Assembly (NCBI RefSeq): GCF_000090795.2
Contig: NW_003546299.1
Span: forward strand, 219,188 to 264,149
Direction of reading: 5' to 3'
DNA: 44,962 bases
DNA from: Amphimedon queenslandica
Lineage: Eukaryota > Porifera > Demospongiae > Haplosclerida > Niphatidae
Under the pieces are notes generated by a model. The model saw only the letters and a program-made list of their open reading frames with translations, had not been told where the DNA came from and searched no databases. Made by a program: the position numbers and the translations under genes. Position 1 is the first letter of the stretch. Every line of letters starts with the position of its first letter. Below, in pieces: positions 33,348-42,992 of this stretch.

Positions 33348-36300
33348 ATGGCGGAGGATTATGACGAGTTAGAGTTGAAGAGACTGAGAGAGAATGCTTT
33401 AAAATCAAGGCCTGGCCAGCATCATCATGTAAGGGTGGGTGGGGTCAAATTTTTGTCCAGTGTCTAAAAGAATATTTTCTATTGTGTGATGAGCTTCATT
33501 TTGTTTGTAACTGTTTTGGTTAATAGTTGCTATTTATTGTCATCCACACCCAATTTTTTTCAATAATATGTACATGCATTTGGGCTATGATTTGGGTAAT
33601 TTCATTACCGATGGATTCCAGTTGCATTATATTTAATATAATAATTATATTTTATAAGTTATCTTTCCTGTTTCTTTCTCTGTTTCCTCTCTTCTTTTAT
33701 ACAGGGTTATTCCAGCAGCTCACGTAATCAAGTAAGTTACCATTACCTACATACATGCATACAACTTATACATTTATGTACTTGTATAAGTTGTGTTATT
33801 CACATATCTATGCCAGCTTTTCCTTGTGTTATTTTAATAAAATTTCATGTCAAGATCAATCCATTAGCTCCTCATTTCAACCATAATGTGTAAAACTTGT
33901 GTTTATTTTAATGACAGGACTTTCTATTGCCTCTCCCAACTCCATCCCAACCATTACTACCTGCTTCACACTACCACCGTATCCCTCTTCCTATTCCTCC
34001 TTCTCACCCTCCCTCCTCCCACCCTCCTCGTCCCCCTCCCTCTCATCTCTCTCGTCCCCCTCCTTCCCGGCTCTCCCGTCCTCAAACCAGACCCACGTCT
34101 CATAACTCTCATCCTTTGCCCTCTCACTCGAGCAAGTCTTCATCCCGTAGCTCCTCCTCCAGCTCCTCCTCCTATTCCTCTTACTCTAAGGAAGAAGGAG
34201 CCTCTCATTCTGGGTCTAGCCGCTCCTCTCGCTCTGTCTCGGTTCAAAGTGGATCCAGTTATAGTTCGTATTCTCATTCTCCTCCCCCTCCGGCCCATTC
34301 TCCTCATTACAGAAGAGGTAGGCGTGGTAGCCCCTCCCCTCAGAGAGGTCCTTATGTCTCAGGTTCTCCAAGACCAGTTAGAATGAGTGGGCGTAGGCCA
34401 CGCTCCTCCTCACCTTCTCATCATCGCAGGCACCACTTCACTCCCCCTCCCACCCTCCCTCCAAGAAGACACTCTCCTTATTTTCCTCGGAAGCAATCAC
34501 CTTCCTATTCTAGAAAAGATTATCCATCGCCTAGGAGACGCTCACCAAGGAGACCATCGCCAAGGAGACCGTCGCCAAGGAGAGAAGATGATGGATGGAG
34601 ACATAACCTACACCCACTGCCGCCAAGGAGACCGTCGCCAAGGAGACTATCACCAAGGAGACCATCGCCAAGAAGACCATCACCTAGGAGAATGTCCCCA
34701 AGGAGACCATCTCCAAGGAGAATGTTGCCTGGGAGACCTTCGCCAAGGAGACCATCACCAAGGAGACATGTCCTTCCTCCTCGTGCTGATGAGGTCCTTT
34801 ATGAGAGGCACAGGTTAGTGTCCCCTCCCCCTCCTCGTTTGAGGTCTCCTCCCCCTCCCCCCAGGAGGGTATCACCGAGAAGAGTTAGGGAAAGACGTAA
34901 CGTCTCACCTCCTCCTCCTCCTAGAGCCAGAGGAATGAGCCCACCACCAGGAAGAATAGTAAGGGACAGGAGCCCCAGAATGAGAAGAAATCTATCACCT
35001 ACGAGACCATCACCTAGGAGACCATCACCTAGGAGACCGTCGCCTAAGAGACCATCGCCTAGGAGACCATCGCCTAGGAGACCAAGAGAGCCATCGCCTA
35101 GGAGAGAGAGAGAGAGGAGAGGGTCATTAAGAAGAGACGTTGATGTTGACAAGAGACTAAGGCTTGCCTCTGGGTCAGAGAGATTCATTGAAACTCGAGA
35201 GGAGGAGAGAGGAGGAGGAAGGAAGAGAAAGAGAAGCCATCATGGTGAGGTACTTCCTTCCAAACAACACAAAACAGAAGAGGACCTGTTGCTGTAAGTA
35301 TCAACCATAGGACATGAACTACATGGCCAAAATTTAAAACTACATGTTGTATTATCATTATCTGTTTATCTATTTTTTTTATTGTTGTTGTTATTATTGT
35401 TGTTACAGGGAAGATGAAGTCCTGGTAGATAAAATTGAGAAGTCGAGTGGCCTGACCGGGCTTGATCCTCTTGATGAAGAGCTGGACTATGATGAGAGCA
35501 TGGAAGACATTGAGAGATACCTCCATGAAGATGAACAGTCCGACAGTGAGTACACCTACACGTACCATGCTACATGCACATGTACATACCGTAATTATTA
35601 CTAGAAAATTAGGTGAGTTGACTCTAAATGAGGTCATGAACAAATTTGGAGACTAAAATTTTGGCAAATGGACCTTAATTCACCAAATCCACTAAAACTT
35701 GCATGTACTTCACCAAATTTTTTAGCCATGTACATGTATCTTGTGAAAGATCAGTGTCCTATTTAATTTTTACTTTTTTCTTTCTTTCTCCTCCCTTACC
35801 CTGTATAGTGGTGTTTACTTTAAAATCGGAAGTAAGAAAGAAGCCAACGCTCCCGGAGAAGGCAAGGCTCGTTAAATACTCCCCTTGTCTTTACCTCTGG
35901 TTGCTATAGGATGAGTCCTCCCCTCGGCCTCCCTCCACGCCTCCAGAGACTAACGGAGAGAATGAGTCTCCCCCTCATAGAGAGGAATCAAGGGCAGGAG
36001 AGGGAGAGGAGAGCAGAGTCATACTAATGGAGGACGAGGAGGAAGAAGAAGAAGAAGAGGGACAGTTGGATCCGTCGGACTCTGACACTCCTAATGAAGG
36101 CTGTCCACAAGAGGAGCTTGGGGAAACGCTTGACGAAATGACGAGAGGTTTGGAAGGAACGGAGAACAACAGCGAAGACCATGTGACAGAAGTGAGACAG
36201 GAGAGGATAGTCAGACAAGAGATTGGCGAGGAAGAAGACAATGGGTCATCATTGGGAGGAGAAGGTAAAGTCAGTATCTACAGTTTTGCATTAATACAAT

Positions 36301-38402
36301 GTACTGTGGAGAAGCGTATAGAAGCTGCTTGTAGAGTTCTTTTGTCCAACCCTTGTTGTTTGTGTGAAAAATAATTCTTTGTCATTCAGCTCTCGACACC
36401 GAAGAAAAGGACCCGCCCAAAACAGACACGCCTCCTCCTCCTGATAGCGGCAGTGAAGATGCGTCTGCTCCCGGTCTCATAAGCTCTCCAATTCGTCTCA
36501 CTCCCGAACGTAACCCTAACGGGAGCTCCGGTCGAAAGCCTCTCACCTCTCGCTCTCGTAAACTACTCAAAGACCGTGCCTCTAAAGGTGACGGAGAGAA
36601 TGATGGCGACGACACTCGCTTGCCAGTAAAGGAGAGATTATACCTAAGCAAGCGAGATATAGGTATGTCATTTGCATTAATTAATCATTTCTTTCTTCTT
36701 TTTTCTTTTCGCGTGTAGAGCGTAAGAAAGAAGCATCAGACTATCGACAGCAGCATAAGATTAGCAGCAACCTCGAGAGCAGACTAGGCCCTTCACCAAA
36801 TGACAGGAAACCATTTCATACAGGAAGGATCGGGAATAGGTATCTACATGTACATGTACATGTATTTGTGTTGATAATGTACACAATACACATGCATGCA
36901 CATATTAAATACATATATAGTTATACATGTACATGGTACAGGTGTAGTTGCATGTATATGTACATGTACATGCAGTATTATAAATCTTTCATTTATTATT
37001 ATTTTTTACTCAAGGAGAGGAGGTCAGACAAGAGAAGCTAAAGGGAGTGCGATGGAGATAGCTCAGGCCTTCAGGTGTGGAGACATTACATTGTGCATAA
37101 GTATACAGTATTTTATATCAGTCTGAGCCTGGTATTATTTTGTCGGGCAAGACTAGTAAATTTTAGTTTTTTTATGCTAATACTCAGAGTTTCCTACAAA
37201 GCATGCTACAATGTAAATGAGCTAAATTGTGTCCTTTATAAGCCGAAAAGTCTTATAATAGCGGAGGGGTTGTCGAGCAACTTTAATAAAAGTGATCAAA
37301 ACTTTAATTTTGATAGAATCACCTCAAAGTTCTACACAAAATAAGTACATGTATATGCATTGAAAATTGTAAGAATTTTGTATTATAGTACATGGTTCTG
37401 GGCCCATGGTTTAGACCTATTGAAAAACCCATGGGCTATAGCCTTGGGTAATTTTCAAAAATTGGCTTATTTTTTAAAATGCTCATAACTCGAAAAATAT
37501 TTGTCAGAATCGACTCAAACTTTCTACATAGCATAAGGACATCAATATGTATCAGAAAATTTAATAAAAATTTGGGGTGATTTCGGAGCCATTTTTTGGA
37601 AAAAACCATGGGCTATAGCCTTGGGTAATTTTCAAAAATTGGTCCATTTTTTTAAATGCTCATATATAACTCAAAAAATATTTGTCGGAATTGACTCAAA
37701 CTTTCTACATAGCATAAGGACATCAATAAGTATCAGAAAATTTAATAAAAATTTGGGGTGATTTCGGAGCCATTTTTTGGAAAAAACCATGGACTACAAG
37801 AACATAAAAAATTAAAAAAAAGACAAGATGAAGTAGGATTCTGAATGCTTAGCATATACTATGCTAAGCATGTGGTATGCTAAACATACAATATGCTTAG
37901 CCAAAAATGAAAAGTAGAGAATTCTTTATTTTTATATTTTTTTCCTGATACATATACATGCTCTTATATTATGTTTCAAATTTGAGCTGATTCCAATCAA
38001 ATTTGGATTTTTTATGAATTTTTAAAAATTACTCAAAAATCAGGTCAAAGTCCCTGTACTAAGAATATTATCATTCTATTTTGTTTGCAGGAGAGAAAAG
38101 GAGAGGAAGAATCAAGGAGAAGGGATACTTGACGAGCAGGAGCTTAGAAAAGGACAGAGGTTTGCCAAGTTGCTAAACGAACATCAAACAAGATCAGATA
38201 ATAATGTAATAAAAATAATAATAATGTTAATTTTTTTTATTATTCAATTTCGACTTTTAATCCTTTCTCTCTCTTAATACTCCAGAGGTTGTCTAGAAGA
38301 GATGAAGATCTTGATAAGAGAATTAATCGGATTCGTAGCAACAATCAGAAGCAATTGGAGAGAGACAAGGAAATTCGTAAGGACAGACAGCTACACGGTT
38401 AA
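33348..38402 (+). CDS. Arg/Ser/Pro-rich nuclear-type protein, 11 exons
   Basis: Exons 33348-33428, 33705-33731, 33918-35293, 35409-35545, 35809-35870, 35910-36264, 36390-36662, 36719-36839, 37015-37074, 38091-38205, 38286-38402; 2724 nt, 907 residues, frame kept throughout. Starts MAEDYDELELKRLRENALKS. The large third exon codes a Pro/Ser-rich part, a poly-Ser stretch, then about 25 PSPRR-type pentapeptides (RRPSPRRPSPRR), typical of SR-like splicing or mRNA-processing proteins. After it come LDYDESMEDIERYL, a long Glu/Asp-rich region and a basic coiled-coil-like C-terminus (GQRFAKLLNEHQ, NRIRSNNQKQLERDKEIRKD). No RRM or zinc finger was seen. Overall make-up suggests a nuclear RNA-processing factor; no orthology is claimed. 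The penultimate intron (37075-38090) holds the dispersed repeat. Confidence 0.8.
34516..35105 (+). repeat. Internal coding minisatellite (PSPRR repeats)
   Basis: 15-nt units of the form CCAAGGAGACCATCG, with CCTAGGAGACCATCA variants, repeat in two blocks (about 34530-34770 and 34995-35105) inside the third exon of the Arg/Ser/Pro gene. They keep the reading frame and code Pro-Ser-Pro-Arg-Arg. The two blocks prefer different Pro-codon variants (CCAAGG versus CCTAGG), suggesting separate local expansions. Confidence 0.85.
36842..36975. repeat. Intron rich in CATGTA palindromic runs
   Basis: The intron 36840-37014 contains CATGTACATGTACATGTA near 36843-36861 and shorter runs near 36926 and 36957. 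Confidence 0.75.
37240..38060. repeat. Array of ~177-bp repeat units, reverse orientation
   Basis: CCATGGGCTATAGCCTTGGG recurs at about 37429 and 37606, and a degraded CCATGGACTACAAG at about 37787: periods of 177 and 181 bp. Each unit carries GACTCAAACTTTCTACATAG, GCATAAGGACATCAAT and GGGGTGATTTCGGAGCC. Degenerate flanking copies extend the array on both sides. A short cluster of inverted TTAGCATA/TATGCTAA motifs lies at about 37848-37903. All of it is within the 1016-nt intron of the Arg/Ser/Pro gene. Confidence 0.88.
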
Positions 38403-38982
38403 TGAAGCACTAGAGAATATTATTATATTATATTATTATTATTATTACAAGTATTATTATTATTGTTGTTGTACTATTCAATTCATCATGGCTTTCGCTG
38501 TCAATCTTACTATTTAAAATTGTGTTTGTTATTTTTTTTTGTTTTGCTGTACTGAGTGCTCTGGAATCGCTCAATAATTCATTTTTGATAATAATTTGCT
38601 GTATATGTATTTACTATTACCGTATGTACATTATTATTATTAATTATTATTATTGTTATTTTCCCAGTTTATTTGTATTTGTTTCTGGTGATTTTTGATT
38701 TTTTTTTTTGAAGTAAAGCAATAACCTATAAATAAGATTTTGTTACTTAATAAAAGAGGAGGTGAAAAAAAATTAGAAAAAGAGAAACACTATTGTTAGC
38801 CAATCTTTTATTACAAAAAAACAGAATGCTTTGGTGGGTTTGTAACTCAGTAACTTTTATGCAGCATTTGAAGGAACACAAAAGACATGGTATGTTCTAA
38901 AAAATGCAAAATTATACATTACAACGTGCAAAAATACAGTTTTCCAAATGGAAATATTGAAGCAGTCAATAGAAATATTATA
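38403..38982. other. Tail-to-tail spacer, AT-rich
   Basis: 580 nt between the stop codons of the Arg/Ser/Pro gene and dioxygenase copy A. ATT-type repeats at 38417-38465 and 38630-38660. No gene is seen. Confidence 0.5.
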
Positions 38983-41348
38983 CTAATGAGTAACCCAGCT
39001 TGAGTTAAAAACATTCTTTGAGATTTCGCCAGTTCCTAGTTTATTGGCCAGTAGCTGAAATTTGCTCCTGAAGAAGTCAATATTGACATATCCTCCCTAT
39101 TAGCAATGCAGTATCATTTACATAATGTGATTCATTCTATCATCTCTTACTCTTAAATGTCTCTCTCCTCCATTCAATTCAAAGGCATTCCTTGAGTGAG
39201 CCATTCTTCTGTTATTAAAGCAAAGAGCTTCACCTGGTCTCAGTCTACGGCCTAACTGTTAATGACAAGTAAAGATAAAACTTTATCAATCACATAAGCT
39301 TTGTACACAAGGCAGCTAAAATGTTGCTTGAAACATTAGTGAATACTCAAACTTTACAAGCAGCATACTGCCAGTCTGTTCTACTTGGCAATGGATTACA
39401 ATTGGCTTGGTTACTGGCAAACAAGCTGCCTTACTGCCTCATGTATGAAGGCCTTACTCTAGTTGGTGATTCATCAATCATGGCTGAGAAAGTAATGAAT
39501 GCTTCATAATACTTTTCAATCTTATCCTATAAAAACAAATTTTGTTGAGTAGCAGCATCTTCCACAAAAAAATAAAAGGCAGAGTCTCACCTCAGTGGCT
39601 TGCAACGGCCCATGAAACTGTGGGGACCAGTTTATTGATACTATCTATAAATTTAAAATTAATCTATGTTTACTTCATCAAGCAAATGTACTTCTCCAGA
39701 ACTGTCCAAAGATATGTGAGGTTTACGTGTAAGGAAAGAGACAGGATTCTCTCTAAAATGATTAAATATTACATTTATAGTACTAGTTCATGTTTTCATG
39801 ATTCTTCTCTCTCTTTTCTTTTTATGTCTGCTCTTTCTTACGTTTCAAGGGTTTCGTGTATCCTTTGAATACTGTAAGGTACTTCAGTTAAAGTCTTAAA
39901 GTGATGAGGATACTCGGATCTCAACTTCTGTGCAGTATCGTAAAGATCGACTAAAACAGTTTCACCACCTGTAACACAATCATCAAACCTTTTTATAGAG
40001 AAAAAACATGACAATCACAAAAATAAACAAGGATGATGGAGGTGTGGTACTTTAAGCAATGAAGCAATTGTATTCCTGGCGGTGACTCGAAAACCCCTTG
40101 ATCCATATGCCATAGAAGATCATCTGTACTATAAGCAGCATCAATTACACTCTCAGCTGCTATGACATCAAATATCTACAAAATGATGAGCCAATATCAC
40201 GTAACTTTGGATGATAAGTCTTTGTAACAATGATGAAACAAATCAAGGGCATTTGCCCATATAAAGTATACACGGCATTGAATCAAATAAAAAATGCTAT
40301 ATTTAGATATAGTGAAATATGAATTTTTAGTGTAAGTGCCCCATAAAAATTAATTCAAAATCTACTTATTATTCACACATTGGAGTGAAGGCTCACTGAC
40401 TTACAAGTTTATATAAATGCTCTTGTGGATTACCAATCTTCTTTAATATCTACAATATATAATTATTATTAGGAATGAGACTTAATTTAATTCAAATGTT
40501 ACTTGATCAGCATCAATGTGATCTGGTATATTTCTTATTAGTGATGCTCCATAGAAATTCACTTGTTTCAGCCACCTAAAGCATTAAAAAGACTAGTACA
40601 TCAATTTAATTGAAAAAGAAAATTATCTAAAGCTAATGAAAATAAGACAGAAATGAATAATAGTACATGATATAGGAACAAAAATAAATACATAAATAAG
40701 TGAATATTAGGAAATTCAACTCACTCGTATAATCCTTCATCACTTGACATCATGTCAGCGCAGTCAATAGTTGGTAGAGTGTCCTATAGTACTCATGAAC
40801 TGAATACAAATCAGTCTATTAACTTACTGTTACAATTGGCTTTGAGCTCTCATTCTTTTTATCAAAAGCATTGGGAGAAGAGTAATCGAATTCCTTCAAC
40901 CACTTCACATTAAACGAACAAGAATGAGGGCCTTTAGCTGAATCCCACTTCACATGAACAGATCCTGTGTGGTAATACACAATGAGTTTCCTTAACAAAA
41001 CATGACAAAATTAATTACAGAGAAGACAATGCCATCATCCAGCCCACTCTGTTACAGTTAATTTACACAGCAAACGGATTTACCATCATCAAGAGAAGCT
41101 TCTTTGATATGTAAGTCCACCAGTTCACTATGATGGACAATATTTTGATTAGAAGACACAATGAGACACTTTGGACATCTACAGTTGTGTCTCAGCCAGA
41201 CACCATGATACCTTCTCTCAGGCTCACCCTCCACTGAGAGACGGATCTTCTTCCCGTCTTGACTCACGGAGACAGCACTGGAGTAGCGGGACACTGAGAG
41301 AAGAGGGAGAGACAATCCCCTTCCTTTGAGCCACAACGACCTCCACAT
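38983..41348 (-). CDS. Gamma-butyrobetaine/trimethyllysine dioxygenase-like protein, copy A, complete 12-exon gene
   Basis: Fe(II)/2-oxoglutarate oxygenase of the BBOX1/TMLHE family, which act in carnitine synthesis. Exons: 41084-41348, 40828-40964, 40725-40783, 40503-40575, 40405-40449, 40051-40175, 39842-39988, 39692-39752, 39591-39644, 39458-39526, 39151-39255, 38983-39096; 1254 nt, 417 residues (BBOX1 387, TMLHE 421). The N-terminal DUF971-like zinc part has YHGVWLRHNCRCPKC, as in BBOX1 (WLRDNCPC). The catalytic domain has the iron HxD as LLWHMDQG (His216, Asp218), PPGIQLLHCLK, TGGETVLVDLY, the distal His in NNRRMAHSRNAF (His365) and ERHLRGGYVN for 2-oxoglutarate. From MWRSLWLKGRGLSLPLLS the N-terminus looks like a mitochondrial presequence, which favours a TMLHE-like site. 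An in-frame ATG at 41405 is an alternative start. The segment before HxD is shorter than in human enzymes, so the substrate is not assigned. Confidence 0.88.
39306..39434. mobile_element. Small foldback insertion in dioxygenase copy A intron
   Basis: AAGGCAGCT near 39309 and AGCTGCCTT near 39424 are inverted, as are GCAGCATACTGCCAGT and ACTGGCAAACAAGCTGC further in. The intron here is 202 nt against 57 nt at the equivalent place in copy B, consistent with insertion after duplication. Alternatively copy B lost it. Confidence 0.5.
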
Positions 41349-41561
41349 TCTGAGCTGATTATTTACTGCAGATCGTTCGACTTCGACGGCCACCAATACA
41401 TGCATTATGCATACAGTTAGGCGTGGTCAATTTAAAAAATTTTTTAATTCTCAATCTCAACTTAACTCAACTCAAACAAAACTCAATTAATAGATGGCTA
41501 AATATATATATAACACAGAAATGATTAAATATAGGACATCAGTTTAGAGTTGTATTAAATG

Positions 41562-42754
41562 TTACTTATTCTTCAGTGCATCTAATATGCGAAGTATATA
41601 AATGAAGAGGTTAATGAAATCAAGATAAAGCTCCACAGCTGCAATGATGTAATCCTCAGTAGAGTGTCTATGCATTATCCTGTATGTATCAAACAATATA
41701 AAACCACAGAATATCAGGGCTCCACCAACAGATATGACAAAATCAAGTGCCTCAGACCAAAAGAAAACCTACAGCAATGGTAAAGAGTTTGTGGGATTAT
41801 CACTTGGTTATAATAGTCTACCACTCTACCTGCATGAAACTTGCTACTATGAGAATGCACAGTAAAGTAAATAGGCTATTAGAGGGAGAGAAAGAGAGAG
41901 AGGAAATTAAAAATGTGTGTAAGAGGGCAATTAAAACTTAAAAGATACCTTGCTCCCCATGTGCTGTAATCATATTTGCTCTGCATTGAGTAGAGGGTGA
42001 GGGATACAAAGACAGCTGTAGTAATGATGAATGCTTTGATGACGATTCCTTGATCATAATAAGTAATGATGCTTCCAAGTGATATTGATTCTGACAGAGT
42101 CTGGTATATAAAATAAAACAGATAAATCAACATTATTCGTTTCACTTCACTCCCAAATTTATATTACAATTTCTGGTATAATATACATGCCTTCGTGCTG
42201 TGTCCCATCCCACAATATGGACTATAATATATAATAATATTAGACTTACAAATATTCCAAGTAAAATGAAGTTGATAGGCGTTTGGTGTCTCATCACAAT
42301 CAGAGCAATAAGAGAAACCAGTGCACCAATAGTTAAACCAATAATAAGAACGGGACTGTAAAATTACAAAAAAATATTTGTTTTATGAAAGTGCAGCATT
42401 CAAGGTTCCCACAAAGTGGTGCTAAGTGAGGATTAATAATTATACTAGTCTCATGCATCACCCATCCAAACATATTAGAAGTTTTATTCAATGAATACGT
42501 ACCTTCCTTGAACAAAACCCTTGACAGTTTGTGATGTCATGCAAGCAATGCCAACAATCAGAGTCAGACATAACTGGGCAGTTAATATGCCATAGACCTT
42601 CCTCAAAAAACCTGAAAAAACAGCATAAAAAGTAAACAGAACCAATCAGAGGTACATCCTTCTTACCAAGCCTAAGAGCAACTTCTGCCTGGTGAACAGA
42701 AATAGAAGGTATCTTCCTAGTACTGCCTGTATTTGTTAAACTCTCGACGTCCAT
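41562..42754 (-). CDS. TMBIM4: TMBIM4 / Lifeguard 4 (Golgi anti-apoptotic protein), complete 6-exon gene
   Basis: Bax-inhibitor-1-motif membrane protein of the Golgi/ER that modulates calcium release and cell death. Exons 42667-42754, 42503-42611, 42250-42355, 41949-42100, 41830-41875, 41562-41768; 708 nt, 235 residues (human 238). About seven membrane spans. Matches to human TMBIM4 in order: GFLRKVYGILTAQLCLT, TPINFILLGIFTLSESISLG, YYDQGIVIKAFIITTAVFV, LTLYSMQSKYDYSTWGA, SEALDFVISVGGALIFCGFI, DTYRIMHRHSTEDYIIAAVE and LYLDFINLFIYILRIL, a typical UPF0005 signature ending. The N-terminus before the first span is Ser/Thr-rich and poorly conserved. The gene sits between the two dioxygenase copies on the same strand, 213 nt upstream of the copy A start at 41348 and 231 nt downstream of the copy B stop. 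Confidence 0.93.
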
Positions 42755-42875
42755 TGTCACTGTGCATGCAAGTGAAGAAACAAGTCAATAACACACCCAC
42801 CCAATTGGGATGACGTCTGTAAGTTATTAATAATGAATTTATTCAATGAAAAATTGATTATTCTAAAACAGTAAC

Positions 42876-42992
42876 AAATAATGAGTGATTAATACTGGCA
42901 GGGGGGTATTAGTTAATGTGTAAACGAATGATTAATACTGGGGTATTAGTTAATGAGTAAACAAGTGATTAATACTGGGGTATTGTTAATGA
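42876..42992. repeat. 37-bp tandem repeat overlapping the end of dioxygenase copy B
   Basis: Units beginning GTATTAGTTAATG(A/T)GTAAAC start at about 42906 and 42943, with a third, shorter one at 42980 (GTATTGTTAATGAGTAACCC). The third contains the stop codon of copy B (TTA on the plus strand, 42986-42988). A partial unit precedes the array. Confidence 0.8.

Noticed and set aside
33886..35188. Alternative frames of 129-166 residues across the PSPRR exon on both strands
   Set aside because: They come from the biased, repetitive composition of the exon. The main frame joins correctly to flanking exons.
41349..41405. In-frame ATG at 41405 as the start of dioxygenase copy A
   Set aside because: It is possible, but the ATG at 41348 directly gives a mitochondrial-type presequence; the extra residues look unlike one. 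Kept as an alternative only.
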